64,000 nt of DNA, from positions 3,038,001 to 3,102,000 of the forward strand of contig NC_070570.1 of NCBI RefSeq assembly GCF_026914185.1. Reading direction: 5' to 3'. A model generated the notes under the pieces. The model made no database searches. It was not told where the DNA came from and worked only from the letters and a program-made list of their open reading frames with translations. The first letter of the stretch is position 1; the number at the start of each line of letters is the position of its first letter. This stretch comes from Puccinia triticina. Its lineage: Eukaryota > Basidiomycota > Pucciniomycetes > Pucciniales > Pucciniaceae. Shown piece by piece: positions 43,998-54,081 of the stretch. The position numbers and the translations under genes were made by a program.

Positions 43998-44843
43998 TGT
44001 CAGCCTTAGAGTAAACACAGCTGACCTAAAGTCTGCCTCTTTTCTACTTATTGCATATGAAATTACTTCATATCTTTTTCATATTAAGAGATATCATTGT
44101 TTTGACTTCATATTCTGTTTCCTCATGCAATTTTAACCCTAGTTACAACTTACCAATTCTTTGTAACTATACTCCTTCCCTGAGTTCTTGAGTTGTGGCG
44201 CCCATGCGCAGTTGTGACGTGTCAGCGCTACCAGGCGCGCCAAACCACATGTACATATGTAATTACATAAGCAAACTGTGAAAATTTTTGAATTCAGGAT
44301 CCCCCTTGCCTGAGGTGGATCTACAGACTTCAGCACACCAGAACCACACCCCAGATAACCCAGGATCACCACCAAAGAGATTACCAAGCTCCCAGTATAC
44401 CTACCGTCACAGGTGCCTAGGATATTGACAGTAAGTAAACTCTTTCACTGAACCTTGCTTATCCAGAGTGAAGCTCTGTTGCTCTTGACTGTTTCTTCAT
44501 TTCTTTCACTCTTTCAATCATCAAAGATCAAAAGGTTGTCTCTGATTAAGAGCTATAAAATCAGAGCAGAGTAGTAACCCTACTTCTGAATCCCAACAAT
44601 GTTTCCTTGTTGTGAGTGGAGGCTGTTGCACTCTTTTTGGCCTGGCACAGCTGGCATCCAACTTTTCCAGGTTGAGAATAGCCCAGATCTATTAATTAAT
44701 GACTTAAAGTCTAGGTCTGATCTTCTCTTTCTCTCTCTTTCTCTTCCTCCCTCTCAGTTTGTATTTCTTTATCCCAAGAAATCCAAACTTTTCCCCCCTC
44801 TTTTCCTTGTTTCCTGCTGTCACATAAGAGACACAGGCTCACA
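43998..44843 (+). mobile_element. Solo LTR (family 1) with perfect TSD
   Basis: 846 bp, TGTCAGCC...GGCTCACA, flanked by GGGTT on both sides (43993-43997 and 44844-44848). A TATA box (CTATAAAATCAGAGC) lies at about 44553 and pyrimidine-rich sequence follows. No internal element, hence a solo LTR left by LTR-LTR recombination. Homologous to 37828-38667. Confidence 0.93.
44554..44560 (+). promoter_or_regulatory. LTR TATA box
   Basis: TATAAAA inside the solo LTR, conserved in the copy at 61381-62226 and recognisable in inverse form in 37828-38667. It is the likely core promoter of the LTR. Confidence 0.5.
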
Positions 44844-44869
44844 GGGTTCACATGGAAATATGGATCCCG

Positions 44870-45375
44870 GATAGCAACTTGCTATGGAGAAAGAGAATCT
44901 GCGCGGGCCCTATATCATTTTTTGGGTCCCTATTCAAGCCAAATAGGGACCAAAAATCTGGGCCTGCAATGGAGATGCCCTAGACAAATACCCAGACCCA
45001 GCTGCACAGAAAGGTAAGCCGCCTTCTGCAGTCCAGAAAGCTAAAATTTATTGCCATGATTACCAAAGCCAGACAAACAGCCACAACACCATTGGCTAGA
45101 ACCAAGCCAAAGAAACACACAGTTCACAGAACCCTGTGAGTAAGCAAGATTGGAAAAAGACAGACCTTCACCCAAGGCTGACTGAGATCCTGTTCCTTTA
45201 CAGAACTGTTGCGGAACGTTTGGACGCAAGACCCAAGAGGTCCTGCTCACTAGAATCTCAGAAGCCAAAGCAACCTGTAAGCACATGAGAAGTCCCATGG
45301 ATAAAAAGACAAATGTTCCAAGTCAAGCTGAGAGATATGCTCAAACAGTGGCTCAAGAAATACTAGACTCATATT
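44870..45375 (+). other. Possible small spliced ORF; foldback at its start
   Basis: 44918-44957 forms a hairpin (TTTTTGGGTCCCTATT / AATAGGGACCAAAAA). Downstream, exon-like blocks are bracketed by splice consensus: AGAAAG|GTAAGC (about 45015), TCTGCAG|TCCAGAAAG (about 45030), ACCCT|GTGAGT, TTTACAG|AACTGTT and AACCT|GTAAGC. The joined frame is open and basic (KPKKHTVHRTL... and RLDARPKRSC). Another open block, MDKKTNVPSQAERYAQTVAQ, precedes a stop at about 45381. Family not recognised; the copy at 62-63 kb has a 1-bp deletion in the last block. Speculative. Confidence 0.25.
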
Positions 45376-45466
45376 GGTGAGATAAAACAAAGCTTCTACA
45401 ATAACAGGTTTTATTTGCCTAAGCAATGAGAAAGAAGAAGAAAACAGACACCAGGGGGGGATGTGT

Positions 45467-45486
45467 GGCACTCTCTAGAGAGTGCC
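45467..45486. repeat. Perfect 20-bp palindrome
   Basis: GGCACTCTCTAGAGAGTGCC is fully self-complementary with no spacer. The outer six bases (GGCACT/AGTGCC) equal the arms of the 21-bp array unit. Also present in copy B at about 62849. Confidence 0.9.
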
Positions 45487-45599
45487 ATACCATATTTTCT
45501 TTCTGTAACTCTTTCTGATATCAACTGTTCAAACATGTTTGATTTTGGTTTCAAATAATTTGATGTTATGTTCAACTGAGGCTGAAATTTGATCAAACC

Positions 45600-45850
45600 A
45601 ATGGTGGCCACACTGTTAATTGAGTGGAGGGTACAACCACTTCATGGTTGGTGCACATTGGGATTCTACACAAACATTGTACTGGCCATCAATTAGAGAC
45701 ACCCTACACTTAATCAATGGGCTGTATAGTAACCAAGTGGAGACACCCTCCACTTGATGACTTTTGGATGTCCATTGAGTGGAGGGTGTCACCATATAAT
45801 GACCATATACATTACCAGCCATTGAGTGGAGAGAAATTTCTGTGACACAC
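45600..45850. repeat. Foldback rich in TGAGTGGAGGGTGTC
   Basis: Repeated direct and inverted forms of CCATTGAGTGGAGGGTGTC / GACACCCTCCACTTGAT over about 250 bp, MITE-like. No TSD was resolved; also present in copy B. Confidence 0.5.
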
Positions 45851-45992
45851 CTGAGCCGCATCCGGTGAATACTTCATCCTCACCACCCATTTTTCTCAAG
45901 CCACTGTGCTCTTCTCTTCTCAACACTCTTTCTGGACTTGCGGGATTCAATTCAAAATTCAAGAACCCTCCACTTTATTACAGATCACTTAC

Positions 45993-46558
45993 CCCAGCGT
46001 CTGTCTGATCACGAACAAGTACATGGCACATATCCAGGACACCTTTGCAGTCAACCGGGTTGGCTTTGTGAGTTTCATTCTTCAAAATCGAGGCAACCAC
46101 GGAGTGGCCGATCGCGCGACGCGACAGAAATGGCTGGACAAGCAGCAACTCTTGGAATTTTGGCAAGGCAAGGAGAGTGAGTACGGTTAAATACAAGTTG
46201 ATCGGGGCCAGCAAGAGCGCTAGAAGATTTTGAATCAAAGCCGGATGGTGAAGATCTGGACTATCCGCATGCTCTTGCACTTTCATCTTTGCAAAGCCCA
46301 ATACTTGGTCAACATGTTCCAGTCAATCTGGATAGCAAATCAGAGCCAGGTTGGTTAGAGAGACAAGCAACGCGTTGACGTCTTGGATAGAAAGATCTGG
46401 TTGAGCCTAAGAAAAAGGAGCGGTAAGAAATAGAGAAATGGCACCAAGAATGTACAAAAGATCATTATGTTAAGAACTGACCTGAATCAGTTCAACAAAT
46501 TGATGCCAAAATACTTCAAACAAGCGCACATTTTCTGGTATTCCGCGAAATTTCCAAA
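45993..46558 (-). pseudogene. VPS35: VPS35-like retromer subunit fragment, copy A
   Basis: Two minus-strand exon-like blocks. Block 1 (46558-46482) encodes IPENVRLFEVFWHQFVELIQ and ends at a donor (CAG|GTCAGT). After a 75-nt intron and CTTAG acceptor, block 2 (46406-45993) encodes AQPDLSIQDVNALLVSLTNL..., LLAPINLYLTVLTLLALP, QPFLSRRAIGHSVVASILKN and GVLDMCHVLVRDQ, ending at a donor GGG|GTAAGT. These motifs are typical of the alpha-solenoid of Vps35, the retromer cargo-recognition core. A TGA replaces an Arg codon (CYPD-stop-LEHVDQ, about 46333), and a +1 A disturbs block 1 relative to copy B. Neither the N- nor the C-terminal part is recognisable, so it is a captured gene fragment and not the functional locus. 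Confidence 0.72.
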
Positions 46559-46618
46559 CTGGTTGGTTATGGTTGCTTTGTCCAGTTTCTGTACATATGA
46601 GCCCCATTTCTGTCTAGG

Positions 46619-47008
46619 AACAACAAAGGAGGTGTGATGGGTGGGAACTCCCACAGTTTGGATTGAGTGATGGGGGTGAAGCTGTAGACCTTGGTTTTGC
46701 CCAACTGAGGCTGACATGGCGGAAGTATTCTTTGCCATCACAACACGTGTTTGTGCACCGGAAGAAATAGAATGCTATGCCACGGGAAATGTTGCAGATA
46801 CCTGTTGGTGTGAGAAGAAGTTGAGGGACAGATTGTAACTTGAATTTGTCCAAAACACTCGTGTGAGCACACGTACTGCAATCCAGGGGGGGGAGGGTAA
46901 GGGGCCAAAACATCACAGCTGGAATGGGCAAGGTTTGAATTGGCTTGCGGAGGGAGTGTAGAATGTCAGAAAAATGGGTGTAGAAAGATGGTTAGGATGA
47001 GGCAAGGT
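46619..47008. other. Unique sequence right of duplication A
   Basis: No supported gene. The comparable segment of copy B is outside the window, so it cannot be said whether the duplication continues. Confidence 0.3.
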
Positions 47009-47500
47009 GCAACGGTGTATCCGCTGCGCTGCATATAGCGCAGCGAAGCGGTTAGCCCAGCGATTTTTCGGGTCGCTGCGCTACGCGCTACGCGCAGCGG
47101 GCAGATCGCTGCGCTACGCGCTTTTTGATTTTCCCGGGAAAAAAATCAAAAAATAGCGCGCTAAAGAAGCAATCACGTAGCAGTCAGCGTCGCTTTTCTC
47201 TATGCCATGTGGGATCCAAAAAAAAAAAAAGGAAAAAGGGTTTAACATACATAAAAACATGTTTACAACATAAAACTGTTCCGCTATCCGCTAATTTAGC
47301 GGGTAGCGTAGCAAATTTTTGCTTTTGCTGCGCTTTCGCTAATGGCCCTGGGAGGGTAGCGGATAATCGCTGCGCGTGGCAAGTAGCGCAGCGGTGTTCT
47401 CGCTGCGCTATTGCTTTTTGATCTGGTCACGTAGCGGTCAACCGCTGCGCTACGCTAAAAGGCCGCTTTTTTTAGTGTAGCGCAGCGGATACACCGTTGC
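47009..47500. mobile_element. Foldback MITE of the CAAYGGTG family
   Basis: 492 bp with TIRs GCAACGGTGTATCCGCTGCG and a GTAGCGCAGCG/CGCTGCGCTA-rich interior. The flanks share AAGGT(G) (47004-47009 and 47503-47508), slightly offset, so the TSD is uncertain. Same family as 12497-13355 and 35724-36059. Confidence 0.65.
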
Positions 47501-48587
47501 TGAAGGTGTGTGTTTTGGCCTCCCCAAAATATTGAGTTGGGGGAAGAGTTGCGGGTATAAATAAAGCCGTGCTTGGGTGGGTTTGTACTTCACGCTGCCC
47601 CACCTAGGCACTTTAAAGCCACAGGGGAGTGTCAATGGCAATGGGGGTTTAGGGTACTGGTTATTGGGATTTGCGTCAGCCCTACAAAAACTGAAAGCTC
47701 AGGTTTTTTGTTCAAATTGAAGGGGGAAACCCTTGAACCAAAAACCCATGAGTTATTGGTTTTATTAAACTTAGATATTGGCTCACTGGCTGCTTTTGAA
47801 TCATTAAATCTAGTCCAAAAAATCAGTTATCCATAACTGTTTGCTTGGATAACTAATTTCAAGTTTATTTTCAGGGATTATTTTCTACAGATGTCAAGCC
47901 TATGTCTCCAAAGTTTAAAAAATGATTTATTATGTTGAGTTGTAGTGTTGTTGTTTCATGTTTCTCTCATGTTTTCCTGCTTCAAACCTTTCTCTCACCT
48001 TTCACAGCCGTGACATCCTGTATGTAGTTACCTGAGGCAGCGGAGACGTGGAAGCCCTTTTCCTCATCCTTCCACAAACTCACTCATCTCTGTGTTCTGC
48101 TGCCCCAGGTTAGCGTTTCTTTCTTTTTCTCTTTTTCTTCTTTTCCTTGTTCTTTCATTTCTATGATGCAATGAATTATCCTTCGACAAACTCACTCATC
48201 TCTGTGTTCTGCTGCCCCAGAATGATTCATCTCATCATATTTTAACCACATAAAGCTTTGAATTGCCAATAAACAAAGATAAAGGCCACCAAAATCCAAC
48301 TTACAGATAAAATTGATGGATAATTTGATAATGTCACTGCCCACCAATGTTGACACCCTTTTATTCACATTTCACACTCTTTGATTTTATTATTGACATA
48401 GCTTATATATACTTGTATCTAGTCAACCTCAAGAAGCTGGTAAATTTCCATTGAGTGGATTCACATCTTCCCCCAAGTAACCCACCACTGACAATTCCAG
48501 ACAGCATAGAATTGAGACCATACACAAATCAAACAACTATTCTACTAATAGATCTCAGTGGAAAAGTTTCTGGGATGGCATCTAGGT
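47501..48587. other. Intergenic upstream/downstream region of secreted gene 1
   Basis: No gene. A roughly 40-bp direct repeat (CAAACTCACTCATCTCTGTG...TGCTGCCCCAG) occurs at about 48073 and 48187. The part next to 48587 should contain the 3' UTR of the secreted gene. Confidence 0.35.
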
Positions 48588-49162
48588 TCACTTCGGGTCG
48601 CCGCCGCCGGCACTGCTCTTAGGATCGGCCTTTCCACACTTTTTGTTGTAATCATCTTTGCTCATGCCCTTGGGATCCGGGGCTCCACCCTAAAAGTGAG
48701 AACAGAGAATTAGTGTTGGTTTGGAATAAAGCGTTCAAGGGTTGCGTGAAGTTGTATTGGGACAAACCGATGGTGTGGTGCCGGTAGCGCAACAAGCAGT
48801 ATCTGTTGTAGGCTTTTCTCCGACTTTCACCTTCTCACAAGAAAACTTGCTGTCGACAGGAGTGGCGAGAGTAACTAGCCATCAGAAGTGAAGAAGGGGA
48901 AAAGAAGGAAATTTATTATCAAATATAAGCCTGTGATCCTTAAAACACCCCTCTGTGGGGGATAGCTCAAATAATCAACTGTTGGCGAGATTTGTAGCAA
49001 GAGATACTTACCAAAATAGGTGAGAGTTCCTTGATCATCCTCATTGCTTGCTACGCAACTGCCCTCTGGCTTGTCCTTTTCAGCCAGGCATGTATAGGGT
49101 AAACTACTTTGAACTGAGATGGCCATCATAAGAGCTACAAACAAGCTAATTGTGAACTTCAT
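48588..49162 (-). CDS. Secreted six-cysteine protein 1 (candidate effector), 119 aa
   Basis: Three exons on the minus strand: 49162-49012, 48874-48768 and 48689-48588, with introns of 137 and 78 nt (donors GTAAGT and GTTTGT, acceptors CTAG and TTTTAG). The first 19 residues (MKFTISLFVALMMAISVQS) are a clear signal peptide. The mature protein is about 100 aa with six cysteines at 25, 36, 63, 78, 79 and 104, including a CC pair in TACCATGTTPS. The C-terminal exon holds KGMSKDDYNKKC and a glycine-rich tail. The gene model is supported by the paralogue at 53473-54081, which has the same exon phases, splice sites and cysteine spacing. No known domain is recognised; small, secreted and Cys-rich fits a rust effector candidate, which is inference only. 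Confidence 0.82.
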
Positions 49163-50138
49163 CTTTCAAGTTGGGAATGGTAGTTTTACTGGGATAATTT
49201 GCCAAGGACGGAAATGCTCTGTGTGGTAGGTATATGAGTTGTTTGTGAGGATTTGACGCAATGCTATTTACAGATGATTGGTTTGAAGTGGGATGAGATG
49301 ATAGCCAACTTGAAGCTGAGCCTCCTTCTTATAGTCGCGAACCGTCCTCCAGGACCTGGAGCTGCTCTATGGTACATGCTCAAAACGAGGGGACGGCAAG
49401 AAACTGCATTCTGCTGCCCTGGAATCGTCTTTTACATCGCCTGCATCCATGGTTTCCGATGACAAGGGGCATTGTCAACGGTTGTCTCGAAATCAAACAC
49501 TCATCCATTACGGCAATCAATCACCCCACAGAATTAACTTCCTCGGTTAAGATGATCAAGTGAACCACACTCATCGAGCTCCGTCCTGGTTGATACTGGT
49601 TTTGAACTTGAAATTGAAACCGAGAGTCTGTCGTGTTCATGGGTATCGAGGCCAGAGGTTTTCGCTACGTAGCGTTTGGACTTGAGGCCGACGGCAAAAC
49701 ATATTGACGCTTTCTCCCTCTGAGTGCAGTTGCTCCGGTGTCGTAGCAGTCGGACTCGTGTAGCTCGGCCGTCGGGCTCTGGTATCCTAGCGGAGTCAAG
49801 TCAACAGGGGCTGTAATAATCGTCATCTCCTTAATGAAGCTTGGCTGGTTCGCGTTTCGGGCATCTTATTCACCTTGGTTATGACTCATCATTTCTTCGC
49901 AGGTTGTCACAAGCCGGCAAGTTTTACTGAAGGCAATTATTTCGAATAGCCGGACTAGGCCAGTGCTTGCTGTGTCAGCCACTCAGTGGCCGTTGGCATC
50001 ACCCAGCTCCGGTCATCGAAATTGCACCCTCTACTTCTAGGCGCGGGTGCGAGGTGCGGGCCCAGAGCCGGGTGTTGCAATGGTTAGAGCAGACTCGACA
50101 AACTGTTTAGCAGGCTTAGGGAGTGTATTAAAGTGTGG
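49163..50138. promoter_or_regulatory. Upstream region of secreted gene 1, shared with gene 2
   Basis: The first about 600 bp upstream are recognisably homologous (roughly three quarters identical by eye) to the region upstream of gene 2 (54082-54690). Examples are GGTTTCCGATGACAA and TTTGAACTTGAAAT blocks in the same order. Preservation of upstream DNA suggests the promoter was duplicated with the gene. No TATA box is confidently assigned. Confidence 0.5.
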
Positions 50139-50208
50139 CTTGCATGCACTTTTGCAACTCGGTGTTCAAGAATGAAGTTGAACACCAACTTGCAAAAGTG
50201 CATGCAAG
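50139..50208. other. 70-nt precursor-like hairpin
   Basis: Two 31-nt arms (CTTGCATGCACTTTTGCAA... and ...TTGCAAAAGTGCATGCAAG) pair at 28 positions with one 3-nt internal mismatch and an 8-nt loop (50170-50177). The size and near-perfect single stem resemble a miRNA-like precursor, but it could equally be a minimal foldback repeat. Confidence 0.4.
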
Positions 50209-51619
50209 TTGCATCTGGCCAACTTTGAAACCCCATATTGCTCTTGCACAGCAAGCCAGCATGCCAGAACTCCCACTCTCCGCAATTGATACCAGCTGAC
50301 ATTCTCTCACTCAAACTCCAGTCTATCAGCGAATCCAGAATCCTTTTTGTCCCCACAGATCATGTCAAAAAAATCTGCGCTTTGTTGCTGGATTCGTCTT
50401 CACTTTATCAGTAGGATGAGTTGGACCCCGCAGATCTGACAGAAGCCGGAAACCCGTCAGATGTGGCCGCAGAATCCGGAAATCCTGTAGACCGAATCCG
50501 GGTGTGGGACAGAGCTATTGAGATCTGGAATCCGGTCAGATATTGAATGCCACCAGAGACTGGCTGTTTCTCTAGATATGTAATCACCAGGAATCTCCCT
50601 ACAAGTGGGATTTGATTTGGTTAATACGGAAAATTTCAGGGATTTCCTTGGGGAATCCCCAGCAAAACAAGCTCAATGTTGGACCTGGACCCACTTTTTT
50701 TGATGTGTTTTTGCAATAAATGAAGGACTTCTGGTCAATCTGGGAGCTCATATTTTCCAGGGAAATCAAGGCTAGATTGTCCAAGAGCCTAGATCTGTCC
50801 AGCCCTGCAAAATCTGAGAAAATCTGGGTTTCCAGATCAATGGGAAGTCCTCCAATACATCAAAAAAAACAGCATTGAAATGTTGTTGAATCTGGCCAGA
50901 TTCCAGATATGACTAGTAGTAGGGTGAGGGTGCCTGATAGGTGATATCCGGTTTCAAGGCACTGGATCACTACCTTACTTTGACTAAATGTCAGAAAGTT
51001 GATGTGAGATTTGTTTAATTTGATCTACTTTCATCCGTCTACCCCTTGTAAATTTATGCACATCAGTTTTCCAACAGTAAATTGCACTCATGGGACTTGA
51101 AATTTGTATGTTTTCAACTTGGAATGTACATAAGTAAACAGCTTACCTGATGATTATGCATATGAATTCAACAGAAAGATAAAGAAGTTAGAAGACAAGA
51201 CAACAAGAAAAACACAGATCTCAAAAAAGAAACAAGGAGATTTGTTGATTTGAATGATTGGTTTCAAACCAAAATTACTTGCACCATCATCCTTGCTCTG
51301 CCAGGCATGTGATGCAACCTGTTGTACAATCTGGAAAAAATTATCCACCTGGTTTTAAGCACTGAGAGCCCATGTGGAAAATACATACAGATATTTGGGG
51401 CCTGGGGGGTTCAAAATCAAATTTGACAAAAATTTGGAGGTAAATTTAAGGCCTTTATAAAGAATATTTCAAAATTTTGGCAATCTGGCTGCAATTTTTT
51501 GTTGCAGAGGAATTAAATTGGTGGGTACTACTTAACAATTTTAAAAAAAAGTTCATAAACAGCTTGAAATGTGTCCTAAAGTTTGGCAAATTCAAAGCAT
51601 GAACCCCCCTTTTGAGGGA
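50209..51619. other. Intergenic
   Basis: No supported gene. Repeated AATCCGG(A)AATCC / CAGAT words occur around 50400-50560. Confidence 0.3.
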
Positions 51620-51936
51620 TTCCTAATAGGGTCAATCTAAATGCACGCCACTTTTTGACTAGATGCACGCCAAAAAAGTGGCGTGCACGCCTGTACGCCA
51701 TTTATTTTGGCGTACAGGAGCAGTGCACGCCATTTGTTTGGCGTGCGTAGCCCTGCACGCCAAAAATACTCTTTTTTTGGAAGAATTTTGGCGTGCACAA
51801 ACCCTCCACGCCATTTTTTTTGGCGTACAGGCGTTGCACGCCACTTTTTTGGCGTGCATATAGTCAAAAGTTGGCGTGCACCGTTTTACATGCAGTTTTT
51901 TTGGCGGCACAGTTGGCCACTGCGCCCCAACGGCAT

Positions 51937-52145
51937 GATGAATAGTGCCTCCGCCACTATGAATAGTGCCAGGATGAATATTTTTCATAGTGGCCGAGCT
52001 TGGCGGAGTCACTAATTATAGTGGCGGGGCTTGGCGGAGGCACTATTCATAGTGGTGGAGCTTGGCGGAGGCACTGTTCATAGTGCAGAGCTTGGCGCAG
52101 GCACTATTCATAGTGCGGAGCTTGGCGGAGGCACTATGAATAGTA
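51937..52145. repeat. CACTATGAATAGTGCC words inside the MULE-like element
   Basis: Five to six imperfect units of about 33 bp (GAGCTTGGCGGAGGCACTAT then TCATAGTG), inverted relative to two units at the left. The core, read on the other strand, is CACTATGAATAGTGCCTC, identical to the monomer core of arrays A and B. Confidence 0.85.
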
Positions 52146-52169
52146 TATGAATATGTCATTGGGCCGCAG

Positions 52170-52498
52170 CAACGATGCATCTATTACGCTACGGTTAGCG
52201 TGTAATACCCTAATTTAGCGGTTTTTTAGCGCCGCTACGCTAAACTAAAATGTAGCGGGCGGACTATTACAATTACAGCTAACTCAGATTGGGCAAAAAA
52301 GTGCAATTTTCGCTACAAATTACAGCTAATTTAGCGTAGCGAGCCGCTAATTAGCTGTAATTTAGCTGTAATTTAGCGTTAGCGGTTTTTAGCGGGTTGG
52401 TATTACGCTAAAAATTACAGCCCCAGATTATTAGCGACAAGCGCTACAATTTAGTTTTAGCGGCGCTAATTACATTTAGCGTAATAGATGCATCATTG
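52170..52498. mobile_element. Nested CAAYG-family MITE with perfect 7-bp TSD
   Basis: 329 bp, ends CAACGATGCATCTATTACGC and inverted GCGTAATAGATGCATCATTG. Flanked by GCCGCAG on both sides (52163-52169 and 52499-52505). The interior is TTAGCG/CGCTAA-rich. Inserted in the MULE-like element. Confidence 0.9.
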
Positions 52499-52857
52499 GC
52501 CGCAGTGGTCACACCCTATTTTGTTGTGCGCAACTGTTCCCGCCAAAAAAATTGCATTCAACATGGTGCACGCCACTTTTTGACTAGATGCACGCCAAAA
52601 AAGTGGCGTGCAAAGCCTGTACGCCAAAAAAAATGGTGTGCAAAGCCTGTACGCCAAAATAAAATGGCGTGGAGGGTTTGTGCACGCCAAAATTCTTCCA
52701 AAAAAGCGCATTTTTGGCGTGCAGGGCTACGCACGCCAAACAAATGGCGTGCACTGCTCCTGTACGCCAAAATAAATGGCGTACAGGCGTGCACACCACT
52801 TTTTTGGCGTGCATCTAGTCAAAAAGTGGTGTGCATTTAGATTGACCCTTCCTAATA

Positions 52858-53472
52858 ATGTGCTGAAATCATTTATGATGTATTGTGCAGTCTCCAAAAC
52901 AAGCCTTATCCTTGTACAAGACCCCTGGGGGTACCACCCACCATCAAGTGAGTACAAACCATGACTGGAGGACCACCTGTCTGCTACAATTCTCAATCTA
53001 GATGGGAAGGCTGAACCTTACTGGCTGGTGAAGACTGATTGAGATCCAGTGTTCAACAGAAGACAAATGTGAGTGCCTCTCCCCAAATTAAGCCACATAG
53101 GGCACAGGTATTCCTCCACTAGAAATGAATTTGATTCAAGTATGCTGCATTTCAACTGGGAGCAGTTTGGTGAGATAAATTTACAGTGTTGGGCATTCTT
53201 CCAATTGAGCAAAAAGGGAATATGTAGTTGGAATTTTTTTACCTAGATCTATACATCTCTGAGAAAATTTGGGTCTATCAAACTCTTGATTGATTCAAAA
53301 AACAAAGAGAAAAATACAGGAAATTGTAAAAAAAAAACATTTTCCTCCCTTCTAGAGTCATTGAAAATTGATATCAAGAAAGCATAGAATCAATGCCACA
53401 CACAAATAAAACTCTATCTCAATTGAGATCAGGAATGTTGTTGCAGGGTATCTTTTGGGATGAATTAAAATA
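52858..53472. other. Intergenic
   Basis: No supported gene. The part next to 53473 should be the 3' UTR of secreted gene 2. Confidence 0.3.
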
Positions 53473-54081
53473 TCACTGCGGTACAGGCATTGAGGTCCCA
53501 CTTCCAGTTGCACCACCTGTACTATCATCAGCCTTTGTGCACACTTTCTTGTAATCATTTTCTTTCATTCCTTTTTGTGCAGGTTTGCCCTTTTTTTAAT
53601 TGAGTTCAGTTCATTAACATTTTAAAAAGTGAGAACATAAAATCAGTTTTGATTTCCAATGGAAGTATAAGTAGAGCTATATTGGGACAAACCACAGGTG
53701 AGGTACCAGTGGCGCAGCAACCAGTATCTGTTGCAGGCTTGTTTTGGATTAGCACATTCTGGCAGGAATTAGTTGTTTTATCAAAAGCGGGGGCAAGCAC
53801 AACTAGCCACCAGGAATGAGAAAGCAGAAATAAAGAAAGGTTAATATTATTCATCCTATGCTCGCAAAGCACTCCTCTATGTAGAATGGCTAAAATATAT
53901 TCAAAAGATACTTACCAAAATAGGTGGGAGTTCCAGATCCATCCTTTTGTCTGAGTATGCAACTGGGTTCGGGCTTTCCCTTGTCACCCTTGCATTTAAA
54001 GGGTGAAATAGTCGGAATACCATCACTTTGGACTGAGATGGCCATCATCAAAGCTACAAACAAGCTAATTGTGAACTTCAT
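53473..54081 (-). CDS. Secreted six-cysteine protein 2 (candidate effector), 130 aa
   Basis: Exons 54081-53916, 53802-53693 and 53589-53473 (introns 113 and 103 nt). The same 19-residue signal peptide is followed by a diverged mature region. Cysteines at 30, 41, 69, 84, 85 and 109 keep the spacing of gene 1 almost exactly (10, 27, 14, 0, 23 residues between, versus 10, 26, 14, 0, 24). TDTGCCATGTSP and KGMKENDYKKVC align to gene 1. The signal peptide is far better conserved than the mature part, a pattern common in secreted proteins under diversifying pressure. The last acceptor (AAAAAAAG) is weak; the alternative is read-through of intron 2, giving a different tail. Same strand as gene 1, 4.3 kb away. 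Confidence 0.8.

Larger units (their letters stand above)
43235..46618. repeat. Segmental duplication, copy A
   Basis: Nearly identical to 60616-64000 (copy B runs off the window). I saw only a handful of differences in about 3.4 kb: a few substitutions and three 1-bp homopolymer indels (45353 region, 46135 region, 46549 region). It contains a Harbinger transposase relic, a solo LTR with TSD, a possible spliced ORF and a VPS35-like fragment. Both copies abut a CACTATGAATAGTGCC array on their left. Confidence 0.97.
51629..52848. mobile_element. Mutator-like non-autonomous TIR element, 9-bp TSD
   Basis: 1220 bp, flanked by a perfect 9-bp duplication TTCCTAATA (51620-51628 and 52849-52857). TIRs of about 300 bp begin GGGTCAATCTAAATGCAC. 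They are themselves made of GCACGCCA...TGGCGTGC hairpins, and the right TIR has one extra repeat unit. A 9-bp TSD plus long TIRs is typical of Mutator-like elements (MULE-MITE). No transposase. The interior contains a CACTATTCATAGTG repeat (51937-52145) and a nested MITE (52170-52498). It lies between the two paralogous secreted genes. Confidence 0.85.

Noticed and set aside
44139..44387. 82-codon minus-strand frame, duplicated at 61522-61770
   Set aside because: Lies entirely in the solo LTR. Its conservation reflects the segmental duplication, not coding.
50084..50356. 90-codon minus-strand open frame
   Set aside because: Runs straight through the 70-nt perfect hairpin, so much of it is the translation of an inverted repeat. 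No supporting feature.
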